64,000 nucleotides of DNA from Phragmites australis (lineage: Eukaryota; Streptophyta; Magnoliopsida; Poales; Poaceae), in the NCBI RefSeq assembly GCF_958298935.1, contig NC_084933.1:10461001-10525000 (forward strand), read 5' to 3'. Position numbers and translations under genes: made by a program. Positions 1 through 12,578 of the stretch are shown in pieces. The notes beneath the pieces are model-generated. The model saw only the letters and a program-made list of their open reading frames with translations, searched no databases and was not told the origin of the DNA. How positions within the stretch are numbered: the first letter of the stretch is position 1; each line of letters begins with the position of its first letter.

Positions 1-2999
1 ACCATGGTTTTGTTTTAGCAGTTTGTCTTCGGATATGTGGAAGAGTTGGTCGAATTCAAGTACATGGATACGTCAAGCATGCAGTTGAATCCAAGAAGGT
101 CGAGCTGCAATAAAGAATACTCGGGTAGATATATGAGAGTTTATGTTGTCGATCAAAAGGTATATTAGTTATAGAAAGTTTGGAGATCAAAAGGTATAAC
201 TAAATCATATCTGTAAGTCTTGTTCAGTTTGAATTAGGAGACCTGATTTCTTATGGCTAAGACCTGTCGCTCTTTAAATATGAAAATGTCATGATCGATT
301 GAGAAAATTTAACCAATCAATGAAAACATAATCTATATTTCGTTTAGCTTCTGTAGTCATATTCTCTTTTTCAATCTATATTGCTATCTGTTCTTGATTT
401 CGACAACTAAGGATAAGTTGTTGGCCATTCGTGCTCCGACGGGATGTCTCCCGAGGGTGGGTGACAACGAAGGTCCGACAACGCAGCACCACGACTAGTA
501 TATCCTGGGTGCTGCTCGTCGGATTGTGCACACGAGATACTCAGCATTTAGCATGACATCTTTTTGTGTCAGCACATTCACCTTGGAATGAGGGTGCTAT
601 CCTGTGCAGATCCTCTTCAGGACCCACTTTCCTCTTCAGTGAAATTACCGAACAGAGCTTAAAAGTGACAATCTTGGAACCATTTTGTTCCCATGATGAC
701 AAATCCATCCTTAGCATCTTATAAATGGAACAAGAAACTGAACAGAAGCGACAGTGACAACCGACAATTGAAGGTGAGAAGAGAAGAAGCTGACCGAAAA
801 CACGTAGAAGCGATATGTTCTGGTGACTAGAAGAACTATCAGCACTCTGTTTCATGTCCACAGATGCAACAAAGAGGACGAGAATCTTTAGAGAAATCCA
901 GTCCGGGTCTTGAATTATCAGAGAAATCCAGGCTCTTGAACTATCAGAGAAACATGTGGAAGCGATACGGTCTGGCGATTTCGACCATTCAGCAAGGAAC
1001 ATCCATGACTGTATCCTGTTCAGGCACGCAAGAGCTACAACGCTGTGAATCCTAGGCCGGCCTTTCGGCTAACTCTGACTTGACCTGAATGCCACGCAGG
1101 CACAAGTCATCAGCTTAAACATATGTAGCGCGACACACTGTATGAACTGAGGCGGCGGGCATCCAATGGTTGCAGTCTTATCTTGGAGACGTCATATGCC
1201 TGCCCCGACTAGGTGTTCTGCGTAGAGTTGCTCAGCTGCCGGAACAAGTCGTGCCTTGCAAACTGAACAATATATATTACACACTTGTAGTTGCCCCGGT
1301 GATACAACGCAACAGCATATATTTTTTTCGACGAATCAACGGAGGGCAAAACACAACAGCATATATATAGTGGCTTTGAAGATTTGTTTTCACACGCCAG
1401 CTAGAGCGGATGTGAAGCGAAAGCACGCTTGGACAAATCTTTTTTCTCCTGAGAAACACCAGTATAACTCGTAGATACACCTGCACACATAACATCTATT
1501 AAAGATTAAAGATACGGAGTTTAAAGATTGACGAAGTTACCAATAATATCTCACTGTCGACGGATATATCACCTACCACTGAAAAAAATCATCTTAACAA
1601 GTGAGACATATAAGAAACAAAAATAGATTTACTCCAGATTGACAGAGAGTATAACCACCTCCACTAATCATTCAAACCTTGCACTTGGTTTAAATCTTCT
1701 TGACTCTGGATAAGCGTAAAAAGTCGTGTTCCAATCTCGCAAAATATGATCACGGTACACACCGAATGGGATCCAACTAATTTACAGTAACCATAGTAAA
1801 CGTCATACAACTATTATAGATCAGAAATGTACTAAGACGAAGCAATAGACGCGTAAGCTTGCTCACCTTGAGTCTTCCCACTGCAATCAACACGGAAGGC
1901 TTGTTCATGACTCCATCCAAGGTGTTTCCAGCGCCGCAACAGCGTGGATGAAGCGGACTCGAACTATGAAATACACAACTAGACCAATTGTAGAGAAGAA
2001 ACAAGGAGCATGCTATTTTTCAATCGATTGAAAAACGATTCGTTTCAGTTGACGTCCTGCATCATCCAATCATCATTAGATGGTCATCAGCTCATGTTCT
2101 AGCTTGCGCCCTCGCTCGCAGGCGCTCTCTCACACACAAGCATGTTTCTGACGCCACGCCACCACCTCCTGCCTCCGCCCCTATCAACGTCCCCTCCACC
2201 GAGTCCATCTGTCACCCCAGCCACGCTAACTACTTACCGCGCGACACTCTTGTCCTAGCCCCATCCACCGATTGTCTTTCCGTCGCCCACGACCGACGGC
2301 TCCTGCCACCCTGCCGTCTCGCCCGCCACCACCTCCTGTCGTGCCTTCCTCTCCCAGCCCTTTTCTAAGCTCAGAGCACACCGGAGCTCTCATCAAACCG
2401 ATACGAACACATGTTCACACGATCAACTTATATCTCTGTCGATTTCAGTCGGTCCAGAGGAGTAAATTCGAAGAAACTGTAACAGAACTGCACGTTGTGT
2501 ATAAATAAAATATAAGTGTACGAACGTCTAGGGTGTTAATTTTGGCCCTGGAACGTCCCATCCTATGTGGAATGGTCGTCTGTCACGAGCTGAATTTCGT
2601 GAGATGACACCATTCTATTTTTTTGCTAGACGTGGTTATGAGGGTGGTAACAGGGCAACCTATTTCATTTCAGAAACTATTTTATGATCTATTTTGCAGA
2701 GTTTTAGTTCTAAAAATTATTGAAGTTGGATATTTTTTGTTTTAGAAATTTATAAAGCTGAAGCTACGAATACACTAAAGATATTTAATGAGGTATCACA
2801 ATCTTATTTCAAACTAAAAACTAAAACTTAAATCACTTTATATTCAACTGCAATATCATCTGATATAGAATTAGAAATTAGAAGCTGAAGCTTTATCAAA
2901 CAAGACTTTAATAGCCGTCAATCTATGATCGGCAACTGGGGTATTCAAAACCTAGTTTTTGTTGTTCAGCTGAAGTTTGTATGTTTTGATTTGCCTTGT
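1..2999. other. Unassigned degenerate intergenic DNA
   Basis: No gene, RNA or intact transposon is recognised here. At about 240-480 an AT-rich stretch resembles the R/U5 part of a plant LTR, but no ends or primer site can be fixed. The longest reading frame is a 153-codon minus-strand ORF (541-1002) with no domain I recognise; part of its N-terminal half comes from a short local duplication of a segment around 890-945. Around 2574-2610 there is a small inverted repeat built on GTCACGA and TCGTGA. 2690-2920 is AT-rich and non-coding. Confidence 0.5.
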
Positions 3000-3315
3000 C
3001 TGGTCTCTGTAACACACGCATCAGGAGTTGCTGACGTTGATTAGGCGAAGAAGGCAAATGCAGAGGCACATTGGCGGGACCTGACGAGGAGTAGCAAGTC
3101 GAAGTCAGGTGTGGGGCCGAATGGTCGTGTTTGTGCTTTGGCTATATAGGCCAGCACCTGTAACATAATCGATGATCGAAAATTAATAGAAGAAAAACTC
3201 TCTACCTAAATTCTATCTTCTTCCTCAAGTCTATCGTTCTTGATTAGTTTCTCATCTCACGTCCCAATTTCATCAATGGGTGGCCACGGGACACTACAGT
3301 TGTATCAAGAGCTGT
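3000..3315 (+). repeat. Degenerate LTR 3' end with primer-binding-like site
   Basis: A CTATATAGG TATA-like motif near 3142 is followed by a purine/pyrimidine-rich leader and then, at about 3299, by a sequence close to the tRNA-iMet primer site (TTGTATCAAGAGCTG against the usual TGGTATCAGAGC). This order (TATA, R region, LTR end, Met primer site) fits the 5' LTR end of an old copia or gypsy element. No coding sequence follows, so the family is not determined. The left end of the LTR is not visible. Confidence 0.35.
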
Positions 3316-5164
3316 ACGTGTTCGATCGCGGGAATCCTTCGGTATGCGCTCATTGTCTTTGCATTCTGGCATGGAACCGCTTCTATTCTTTTACGAACTA
3401 AGCACAAGTCTTCCTGTTTCAGTTTGCAAAATGTTAGGAATTTAACCATTAACGGAAGCAATAGATTGATCTAATGGGATAATGCGTGTGATTACAAATG
3501 ACATTACAGGCATGATATATGTTACTCAACAGACGCTCCTCTCCACCTTGCAACACCGGTTGCTTCCAGAGTTTCGGCAGAACCATCACCCCCTACGAAG
3601 GTGTCACCATGCCATCATGATTACAACAACAGTAATTCTCTAATATTATAAGTAGGTCTATTTACAGAAGTCATATTTTAACTCTAGCCTATATTACTAA
3701 TACAATTTCAAGTTAAATATGTAACTAACTCCATATAATTATTTAATACATATCCAACAAATTCCACATTGACAAATAATCTGTCACTTTGAAACCGTCA
3801 TACACGAACCTATATGTACATCAAACTTAAGTTGTCTCCTTTGCTGCTCAACGAGAGCTGTCGGATGAGTTTTACTTAGACCCACCATCCGTGCAACTTC
3901 AGACACCATGACTTCACTTACAATTGAGCACCTTTATCTTCTATCAATATAGTCTCTTTGAGTGAAATCATATTCATATTTAGTCTTGACACATGCCTGA
4001 CTCTTCAAAGCATGCAACTTCATTGTAGACCTTAATTTTTCTAGTATTTACTCTAACATCATAGTAGCTCGTGTCATCACATAAGTAGATGAAACCTAAA
4101 TCACCAGACTTCGCGAGGATACCTCCTCCCTATTGGACGTCACATGAAAAAAAGCCAACTGAATCCAACATTCACGCTCACAATTTGTTGCTTCTTAATA
4201 CTGATAACTTCATTGTTGCTTTTCGAGTTACACATAGAAATTTCCACATTAACACTGCTCCTTTACTTGATTATTAGGTTACAATTCTCTGACATCTTAC
4301 ACCATAGCCTTCTAGAGTTCCGAATTAACCAGATTACTCCAGTTACAGGTATAATGGAGTTGCATCTTGAAGCTTCTTCACACCCTTTCAATCCACACTT
4401 CAGAAATCCCGCATGTGAGTTGAATCGATTCGCACCCTTATCGATTTGGAAATACACACGCCCTCTCTAATATAAACCTGCATCCTGAACTCACACCACG
4501 TGTTGCTACACCACTGACAACAACCACCACCATCCCTCACACTCATATATCATTATTCTTGGCCTCTTCATCTCTACCACCCATGATATGACTGGTCTGT
4601 CGCTGCACTACAATATGTTCACCCTCCAAGTAATGTTAGCCTTCCCTAGATTGTCCGTCATGTGTCTGTAAACTATCTGACCACCACTATCAAACTCTCA
4701 CTAGTTACCATGGGCACCATGACCAAATACCGTCGACAGCCTCTGCTCATCATCGTTCACCATAACACTAGCCTGAGATTTGGCCAGCCGGTCACTACAT
4801 TCCCTCCTTCACATGTTGCAATTTTCATCAGTTTCTGCGATCTCCTATCGTGTTCCAACATCTGAGCACCTCGTGCATATACCCACACCACATATCTCGT
4901 TATCCATACACTGATCCATCCGGTGGTGAACCAAAACCTTAGTCTTACTTTCCTAAACACCAGACTATATCTCACTGTGAATTGTCTACTAAGGTCCGTT
5001 ATTAACCTGTTTGTCATCGTGCAAGCCCGTCATTTCATGTAGCCACCTGCGAAGCCATCCTGTGTGCCACTAAGTCATCCTACTGGTCACCAAGCACCCA
5101 AAACAAAATTCTCCACAAAACCCCTTTTTTTATCAAACATACCTATATTAAGAGATAAGGAATA
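3316..5164. other. Unassigned AT-rich DNA
   Basis: No convincing gene or transposon ends are seen. The stretch is AT-rich, without long reading frames (the longest is 108 codons at 4144-4470, with no domain I recognise). It reads like old internal retrotransposon or intergenic DNA. The end of this stretch (5150-5164), rejoined to the DNA after 15125, is the insertion target of the Tat A element. Confidence 0.4.
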
Positions 5165-5169
5165 CATGC
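5165..5169. repeat. Target site duplication of Tat A, left copy
   Basis: CATGC lies directly before the LTR start TGTCGGTGAC and is repeated at 15121-15125 directly after the second LTR. A perfect 5-bp duplication is the expected integration footprint of a Ty3/gypsy element. It shows that 5170-15120 entered as a single unit. Confidence 0.9.
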
Positions 5170-6476
5170 TGTCGGTGACATGGGAACCAGGGGTCCCTGA
5201 GTCCCGAGGTTAGAACAGCAGAGTGCCACATGGCGCCCTCCCTCGGGGATTATCTCCCCGAGGTCCGAGAAGACCAAGTTCTGGGAGAGGGTGGTCGGGC
5301 CCTGAACAGTGGTCCCCGAGTTCCCCGAGTACCCGAGAAGACCAAGTTTCGGGAGACGGTGCTCGAGGCCATTAACAGTGGTCCCCGATGACAAGAGAAG
5401 TCACAGTTCTGGGAGAGGGTGCTCGGGGCCATGAACAGTGGTCCCCGAGCACCCGAGTTCCTCGAGGACCTAAGCAATCAAGTTCCTGAAGAGGGCGCTT
5501 GGGGCCATGAACAGTGGTCCCCGAGCACCTGAGTTCCCCGAAGATCAAGAAAGGGCATATCCGGGAGAGAGTGCTCGGGGCTGTGAACAGTAGTCCCCGA
5601 GCACTCATAGTTCCCCGAGGGCCTAAGAAGTCTTTCGCGGGTGGTCCCCACAAGGGCTCAGCGGTGAGGTGTCAATTGGTGAGAGGCCCGATGCTGCATT
5701 TAAGAGGGCGCGTGGCCTGTCACTTCTAACCACTCCCCCCACGCCTGTTGTCAGTCCCTGCCACGGTATGGCAGGGAGGCGTGGGGACATTTAATACGTG
5801 GGTCCCATCGCGCGTCATCCGGCGCGCCTCGGGATAACGTCGCAAGGCTCGAGGCGCAACGCCTGTCGCCCTGCTGTGTCAGGCTTGCTCTGACGGGGCG
5901 GGCAAGCGGGACTGCTCGGTGGCTGCCCGGCGGGCCCTCCCCGCTGCACCCGCTGAAAAGTGAAATGATTTCAACCCTCCCCGTCACCTCAAGCTGCAGC
6001 GCATGATGGTTGCTTTCCATTTATGGCGCCTTGGAACTTGCGCCACCCTTTCTGGGCACGCTACCTGCCCCGACGGGTATAGAAGAGGGCAGGCTCCCTG
6101 GAGAAGGAAGACAGGCACCGAAGACTTGGATCGGACGGAACACACCGAATGAGCTCAGAAGACAAGACGACGAAGAACAAGGAGCACGAAGCTCTAGACT
6201 TAGACAAACATTCTTGTAACACAGCAGATCCTCAGAGAGACATTCTCAGAGCATTTATAGCAAACACACAGGAGTAGGGTATTACACTCCACGCAGCCCG
6301 AACCTGTCTAAAATCCCTTGAGCATTTACTTCCTCCTGCACCCGATCATCCAATCCACCTGCATCTCATTTACTCCCATTTATTTCACGTACGAGGTAGA
6401 TTCAGAATCATCCCCCCCGGCCAAATCTCAAAGGGGGTCCCTCCGGATCCCCGCCTGTGGAGTTTACCCTCCGACA
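5170..6476 (+). repeat. 5' LTR of Tat A
   Basis: It begins TGTCGGTGAC and ends CCTCCGACA. Between about 5265 and 5640 lie five diverged direct repeats of roughly 60-76 bp, each carrying a GTGCTCGGGGCCATGAACAG-like core and a GGTCCCCGAG box. A TATA-like motif (TATAGAA, 6078-6084) precedes the leader; the other LTR has the better TATAAAA at the matching place, so this promoter is probably mutated. A related LTR with the same start is found at 38314 (Tat B). Confidence 0.88.
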
Positions 6477-6477
6477 G

Positions 6478-6495
6478 CTGGCACGCCAGGTAGGG
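6478..6495 (+). promoter_or_regulatory. Primer binding site of Tat A
   Basis: CTGGCACGCCAGGTAGG lies one base after the LTR end. The related element at 39265 has the same block as CTGGCGCGCCAGGTAGG, so the A is probably a mutation. Position and conservation mark it as the primer site; I do not assign the tRNA. Confidence 0.65.
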
Positions 6496-6535
6496 GGGTT
6501 GCATCCCTGAATCTGCTTTGTTTCCTGCAGAAAAG

Positions 6536-7102
6536 ACGGCAGGTGGACATCGTCTCCAATGCACCGGCTCCAACTCTAGCAAAGAAGTGGAGCCCATCAC
6601 TCAGGAGCCCCCAGTCTCTGCTGCTCCTCAGCAGCAGCAGCCACGGTCCGCCCGTACGACGCTCCCCTCCCATGGGGACAATAGCGTTGGGCCCAGCAGG
6701 GTCGCCGCCGCCGTCGCAAGCGGGCTGCCTAACCCTCAGCAAGCGGCAGACACTCCTGCCGCGAGATCTACGTCCAGACAGCACCGGGCACCATTACGGC
6801 GCAAGCTCGCCTTCGGTGACGCCAGCCCTGGGAATGTGTTTCTTGCGACGCAAGCACTCCTCAGGCACCCTCCTGTCCAGGCAGCAGGGAAAACCCCAGA
6901 AGGCCGTTGGCTTCAGGAGGTGGCCGCCCTGGTGGGCACAGCTCACCGGCAGGTGCTGGCCGAAAGCTCCCGCACCACCTCCCGCCACAGCGCAACCAAG
7001 GCCAGTCCATCCTCAGGTGGCAGCCGAACCGGCCAGGGGGTCTCCAGGCGGAGTGCCGCCCCCTGGCCACAACCGGACCTCAGAACCTTCGCTTACACCT
7101 AA
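6536..7102 (+). pseudogene. gag N-terminal remnant of Tat A
   Basis: An open stretch of about 190 codons matches in frame the start of the gag at 39324-39850 of Tat B, with shared blocks such as [26 protein letters not shown] and LVGTAHR. In Tat B the matching start is ATG in the context GCAGAAAAAATG; here that codon is ACG (6536-6538), so the normal start is lost. The proline-, serine- and arginine-rich composition fits the disordered N-terminus of a Tat gag. The capsid core and zinc knuckle are absent: after about 7090 the sequence jumps to the integrase C-terminus in another frame. This is a deletion junction. Confidence 0.7.
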
Positions 7103-7557
7103 ATGAGCAGCCTGCTGTGTTATGGGCCAACCGGACCACGCCAAGCCGTGCCACCGGGAAGACTCCATTCTTCCTCGTGTACGGCGCTGAGACGGTCGTC
7201 CCCATGAGCTCACTCTCAGCTCCCCTCGGGTGAATGCCTACTCCAAAGGTGAACAGGAACAGCGAAGACGCGACGACGTCGACCACTTGGAGGAGCATCG
7301 GCGGCTCAGCCAGATACCAGCAGAGCCTGCAGCGTTATCATCAGCGTCACATCCGGGCTCGATCACTCGAGGTTGGGGATCTAGTTCTCTGACGCGCTCA
7401 ATCGTGCGAAGGAAAGAATAAACTGTCCACTATGTGGGAAGGCCCCTTCACCGTGATCGGTGTCCCATGACAAGGCTCGTTTCGGTTGGCCATGGAGGAC
7501 GGGCAGCCGCTCCCAAACGCGTGGAATATCGAGCATCTGCGTAAGTTTTACCCCTAG
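7103..7557 (+). pseudogene. Integrase C-terminal remnant of Tat A
   Basis: The start gives the conserved Tat integrase block [18 protein letters not shown], which lies after the catalytic core. The rest runs through an RRDDVDHLEEHRR helix and a short beta-barrel-like segment to an IEHLRKFYP ending with a TAG stop at 7555-7557, the same ending as the integrase of Tat C (stop at 58446). At least two frameshifts interrupt it (near 7200 and 7310-7400). The catalytic D, D and E residues are upstream and deleted, so it cannot work. It marks the end of the sense polyprotein. Confidence 0.8.
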
Positions 7558-9210
7558 GTGGACATGTTCATGCTCAGGCCAACCAGGCCAGGGGTCCCCC
7601 TTGCCCAAGTTGGCCGGGGGTTACCACCAACCATGTAAGTCACCAATCTTGTACAAAATTGTTAATATAGACTCTTATTCCGAGTTTTTTCTCTCTGGAA
7701 TCCATATGTTTGATCTGTTTGGTGAGATGCTCGATTGTGCGAGAAAACATGCTCTCTCATTTTTCCCGTTGATAAAAACGGATCCCGGTCGGTATGCGCG
7801 CAAGCAGTAGCTGCTGACTTAAGTCTGTTATGGTAGGCTGTGATGTTCGGCCGCATGGTAGTGCCTCGAGCATCACCGAGCCTCTGGGGTTCTTGGGTAA
7901 TCCTACCGCTTGAACAAAGAGTGGTCGGGACCGCCTAGACCCCAGGGGCGGGCTGTCGGTGCTCGATTTGGCCAGTCCTACCCCGGGCACCACCGAACCA
8001 TTGGGCCTCTTGGTTATGCTTCTGTCTGTACACTTCGCCGGTCCGAGTATTCAAGAGGTCTCGGGTCAAAAATGAGAGCAGTCTATAATAAGTACCGCAC
8101 TAATAGAGCACACTAAACAAAGATTCTTTTTCCTATTTTCTTAAGCTTACAAATCAATGATTAAGAACAAAGCAGCCCGAACACAAGGGCCTCAGTGCCC
8201 AGGGCGCTGCTCGAACCTACGGGGTCCTCGGGTAATCCTACCACTCGAGCATGAGTGGTCGGGACCGCCTAGCCCCTGGTTCTCTCACTTGATTTCTAGT
8301 GCTCGGGCACTCCGTATGAGGGAGCCAACGTTCCCGGGCGCCCCGAGCTCGAGGCATCTGCCCCTCCTGGATCGGTCGACCGAAAGGCTGACAGCTGTCC
8401 GGTGAGTAGCTAAAGTCATATGAATTTTCCTTTCATACAATACGCAATAAACTATTGCTCCCGAGTTATCCTCGGGACCCTCGCATTCTAATCTGTTCGG
8501 CGAGATGGTCTCCTCGCGCACAAAACCCTGCCCACGTGGTCGCTTTTTCCAAAATGACAAAAATAGACAGTAGTCGGTGTACCGTACAGACGGCAATGGC
8601 TAACCAAGGTCTTTTATGGTGGCCGTGGTGTTCGGTTGGCTTGGCTGTACCCCGGGCACTACCGAGTCTCTGGGGTTCTCGAGGAATCCTACTGCTTGAA
8701 CAAAGAGTGGTCGGGACCACCTAGACACTAGGGGTGGGCTGTTGGTGCTCGGTCTGGTCAGTCCTACCCCGGACACTACTAAACCGTGGGGACTCTTGGT
8801 CGCATTTCCACCCACACATGTCTCCGGTCTACTTGTTTGAGAGGTCGCGGAGTGGAAAAGTGTTCACTGGTCGTGGCATGCTCCATGCTGGATGGACTTA
8901 TCTCCCGAGCAAGAAAGTTTGTGTCGGTGTCTCTTGACTTAGCAGCTGCGAACTCGCGAGGGCTCGGGAGCTGGACGCTCGAGTGGTCCCACTACTCATG
9001 CGATGAGTGGTTGGGGCAACTTCACTCTCGGGGGAGGGAGGCCAGGCTCGCTCCGGCTAAGTACCTCTCGGGACATCAAGCAAGAAGCAAACAATATCAA
9101 GACAAACACAATGGATTTTTTATCCCAAGGAAAGACTTCTATTATATTCCAAAGGAACCATTCTGGAGGGGATCACTCCCATATTTACAACATTCAAAAA
9201 GCAAAAAATC
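7558..9210. repeat. Repeat-rich spacer between integrase remnant and antisense gene
   Basis: No coding sequence is seen. A block at about 7866-8030 recurs in diverged form at about 8650-8810, with a shorter related block at 8205-8290. Shared phrases include GAGTGGTCGGGACCGCCTAG, CAGTCCTACCCCGG and TCTGGGGTTCT. The spacing of about 780 bp suggests old tandem duplication of a long unit. Spacers with tandem repeats between pol and the 3' LTR are common in Tat elements. Confidence 0.6.
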
Positions 9211-9214
9211 TAAG

Positions 9215-12200
9215 CTAATCCACAGGCTCCGACGGGGGCGAAGACGCGTCGCTACTGCCACTGCTGCTCAGTTCCAGCGCCAGCTCCCACGTAAAGCATG
9301 CCACCACCTCGGTGGCAACATCACGGATGGCTTCCTGGGCGGCAGCTTCCTCGGCCTCGACCACTCCCTGCCGGACCGACTCCAGCGAGAAGGCAGGGTC
9401 TCGGCTGCGGTAGCAGGCGAGAACGTGCTCGGCCACTACTTGGGCCAGAGCACGCCCCTCCCGGGACGCCAGCTCCTGCACAGCTTTCGGAAGAGCCTTG
9501 AGGCGCCGGGCGATCTCCTCAAAGCCGAGGGTGATGTGGCCGATCGTCTCCTTGTCCAGCCCCTGCTCACCCACATTCACGTGCCCGAGCCCGGCTGCCT
9601 TCACGGACTTCCGTGCCTGATGGAGAATTTCTCATATCATCAGCTTCACGTTGGTCCGCTCAGCGATGACGGTCTCGAGCTCATCCTTGGCGATCCACAA
9701 CCAGTCCTCGAGGCTGATGCCATCAGTTGCGTCGGCAGGGATGCCCCTCGTGGGCGGGGCCTCAGCTTGAGCCTGCTGAAGCTGCTCGGCCCGGGCTGCG
9801 ACGGCCTGCTCTCGGGCGGCCACATCAGCCTCCCGCTTGGCGGCCTGCTCCTCCCGGATAGTTAGGGCCGATGATGCCGAGACAGCCTCCGCCTCGCACC
9901 GCACGATCTGTTCCTCCCGGGCATCCAGAGCCACTAACGATATCTCGACGTCGATCTCGCGTATCGCGACCTCCTCCTCCTGACGAAGGACTTTGGCATG
10001 GACACGCTCGAGCTCGTCATTCTGGCGGGCTATGTCCACCTAGGCTGACCACCTCCTCCCGAGACAGAAGCAGCCGCTCCCTAGCGAGTAGCTTCGCGGC
10101 CTGCCTCCGGGATGCCTGGTCGCGTTCGGTCGCCTGGTGCTCCATGCAGCTGGCCATCTCCTGTGCGGCGATGGCCTCGTCGCGCGTCTCCTCCAACACT
10201 TCTAGCTCCTCGGCCACCGCGCGCATTGACTTCTCGTGGGATGCGCGGGCCGAGGCGATCCGGGCCTCCAAAAGCTTGCCGACCTCTTCTAGCCGCCCCC
10301 TCTCTTCAATAAGGGCGGCACGCTCCTTGTAGAGCTCGGCCCGCTCCATCGCCACGGCCACTTCAAGCAGCTCGATGACCTCCCGGGTGCTTCCGAGCAC
10401 CTCCAGGAGGGGTTCCGGGGCCTGGCTTGATGGTGGCCGGGGGCTGGGTCCCCTGCGAGCCCACTTTGCGGAGGCGCTCGGGGTCCCCGACGGCTGCCGC
10501 GTTGGCGCTGCCCTCGCCATGACCACCTCCACCGCAGCCACTCACTCCGCCCTTGGAGTGCCTGTGGCGGGCTCGGTTGGCGCTGGCTGCTCGGGAGCGG
10601 CCTCTGCCCTCGGCTCAGGACTGGGTGATGCCCTAGGCTCCGGGCCTTCTAGCGCGCTCAGCTCTGGAACGGGCGCGCTCGGCTCGGGAGTGGGGGCTGG
10701 CCTCGGCCCCTTTAGTTGCCTTTGGCCTCTTGCTTGGTCCTTGGGCAGCCTGAAAACTGAAAAAGAGTTAGTGACAAGTCAACCCCCGGGCAGACATGCT
10801 CGAGACAGAAAGGGAGCTTACGTGGACTTCGGCCCGCGGTACTACCACTAGAACTTGGGGATTTTGAAGCCGGGGCCCTGCGGCTTCGGTTCGGGATCTT
10901 CCTTCCTCCTCTTCAGTGGAGGGCTCTGGCCCTCGGGCCGTTGAGGGGCCTCTTTGGAGCTCGCCTTCGGTGGCTGGTTGGTCCGGGTGCCAGCCGTTAC
11001 GCCACCGGCTAGGCCCTGGTCCTCGGGCTCCTACTCCCTCAACTTGGACTCTGACCCGGACTCCGCTCCCGAAGACTGGCTGCCTCGGCCACCCTCCGTC
11101 GCGCTGCCCGCCGCCGGCCATTGTCACGGAGGTGACGGCGACGACGAGGAAGAAGACTGAGGCACGTATGCCTGGGGATGCTTCCCTTTGTCCCCTTGGG
11201 CCGCCAGCCCGCTGCCTACGGCGTCCCTGCCGCTGGCCTGCTGGCTGTTGCCTGCGGCATCCCTGTGGCTGGCCTGCTTCCTGCTGCCTGCGACGTCCCT
11301 GCCGCCGACCTGCTGCCTGGCGGCGTCCCTGCCACCGGTCTGCTGCCTGCTGCTGGTTTGCTGCCCGCTGCCTGCCTCTTCATCCACCCTAGAAATTTGT
11401 ATAGTCCCGGGGTTTCGGCACCCTGGATGCTCCACCAAGCCCTAGGCGTCGAACTCCAGCAAGGTCGCTTGCAGTGCCACCCGACCCGGGTCCGCGCAGA
11501 GCGCCAGCTTCTCTCGGGGCAGGACCGCCCGGGTGAGGTCCTCGACACCAGTCACCACCTTCAGCAAGGTCGCCAGCGCCCCCTCGTCCTGGTCCCGTTC
11601 TGCGCCGATGTGAGTCATCGTGATGTCGCCCGAGCCAGTGTACATCCAGGCGAAGCGGGCCCGCTTCCGCAAGGGGGCCAGTCGGTGGTGCAGGTAGTCG
11701 GCCACCACCATCACCGAAGTTAGCCCCGCCTAGCGTAGATCGTCGATGCGGTTCAGCACCGGACGCATGCGCTCATCCTCTGCGGGGGCCGTCTCCCAGG
11801 TCGGCTTTTGGGGTTCCACCGGCGTCTCGGGTAGTGTGAGGCGGTCATGGGGGCTGACGTTGATGTCGACCCTGTCCCGGCGCCAATCCTCCCATTTGCT
11901 GCGCAACACTTGTGGAATGTAGAGTTCGCCGAGCTTGTCCCACAGGCGGAAATTGCAACAGCCAGCGACGTCCACGTCGGAGGACCCCTTCTTCTTCCCG
12001 GCCGCTCGCAGGACGAAGAAGTGTTGGAACAGGGCCACCGACGGCTGCACTCCCACAAACATCTCACAGAAGTGCGCGAAGATGGCCAGGATCACCACCA
12101 AGTTTGGACCCAGGTGGACAAGCTGGATGCCGAAGGTGTCCAGCACTTGAAGGAAGAAGGTGGGGAAGGGCGGCACCAGCCCAGTGGCGATGAAGGAGAC

Positions 12201-12395
12201 GAAGATGACAATCCGCTTCGGCCGGTGCGTGAAGGGTGGAAAGCTCACCGGTGTCACCACCGAGACCTCCCGCTGGCCGGCGGGCACCATGAGCTTGCGG
12301 ACTTTCTCCGCCCCCTCCTCATTTACGATGCGCGACTCCGGCAGCACGCTGTCGGAGCTTGACCTGTCCCGGTGGCTACTTCCTGCCCTCGGCAT
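9215..12395 (-). pseudogene. Antisense additional gene of Tat A (Transposase_28 / 'putative gypsy type transposon')
   Basis: Read on the minus strand from ATG at 12393-12395. The first about 220 codons hold the Transposase_28-like domain, with blocks PVSFPPFTHRPKRIVIF, LVHLGPNLVVILAIFAHFCE and a WDKLGELYIP segment. After a TAG at 11730-11732 (CAG changed to TAG) the frame continues into a conserved VMVVADYLHHRLAPL block, then low-complexity sequence, an intron with GT-AG ends (plus-strand 10750-10821), a long alanine-, glutamate- and arginine-rich coiled coil (about 9630-10370) and a final helical domain ending at 9215. Another stop sits at about 11442. Despite its Pfam name this is not a DNA transposase; its role is unknown. 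Comparable antisense genes are known in Tat elements such as Grande. Tat C carries a relative at 58560-61513. Confidence 0.75.
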
Positions 12396-12570
12396 CTTTG
12401 GGGGTGGGGAGTGTGCAGGAAGGGATGAGAAGGAGTGTGCAGGAAGGGATGAGAAGGAGGGTGTGCTGTGTGCTGAAGGGGGCGAGAGCTCCTGAGCGCA
12501 AGGAAGAAGAAGAAGACGGAGGCGGCGATCGCAAGAATGGTGTAAGGGGCAACGGTTCTCTCCCCTCTCC

Positions 12571-12578
12571 TTTTTATG
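12571..12578 (-). promoter_or_regulatory. TATA box of the antisense Tat A gene
   Basis: On the minus strand the sequence reads GACATAAAAAGGAGAGG, about 175 bp before the chosen ATG. It would give the antisense gene a promoter separate from the LTRs. Inferred from sequence and position only. Confidence 0.45.

Noticed and set aside
541..1002. A 153-codon minus-strand open frame as a host gene exon
   Set aside because: No domain is recognised, part of it comes from a short local duplication, and no supporting promoter or neighbouring exon is seen.
2690..2920. A MITE in AT-rich DNA
   Set aside because: The two AAGCTGAAGCT copies are in the same orientation and no inverted ends or target duplication are seen.
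6318..7106. A 262-codon plus-strand open frame across the Tat A LTR end and leader
   Set aside because: It runs through the LTR boundary and primer site in a frame different from the gag frame that matches Tat B.
8786..9865. A 359-codon plus-strand open frame
   Set aside because: It overlaps the conserved coiled-coil and C-terminal part of the antisense Tat gene. GC-rich coding sequence often leaves the opposite strand open, and the predicted protein has no family features.
10375..11392. Plus-strand open frames of 158 codons in the GC-rich part of Tat A
   Set aside because: Opposite-strand shadows of the Ala/Arg-rich antisense gene; composition alone explains them.
9215..12395. A DNA transposase, as the domain name Transposase_28 suggests
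   Set aside because: The domain is found in plant LTR retrotransposons and has no catalytic triad that I can see; the surrounding LTRs and target duplication show the element is a retrotransposon.
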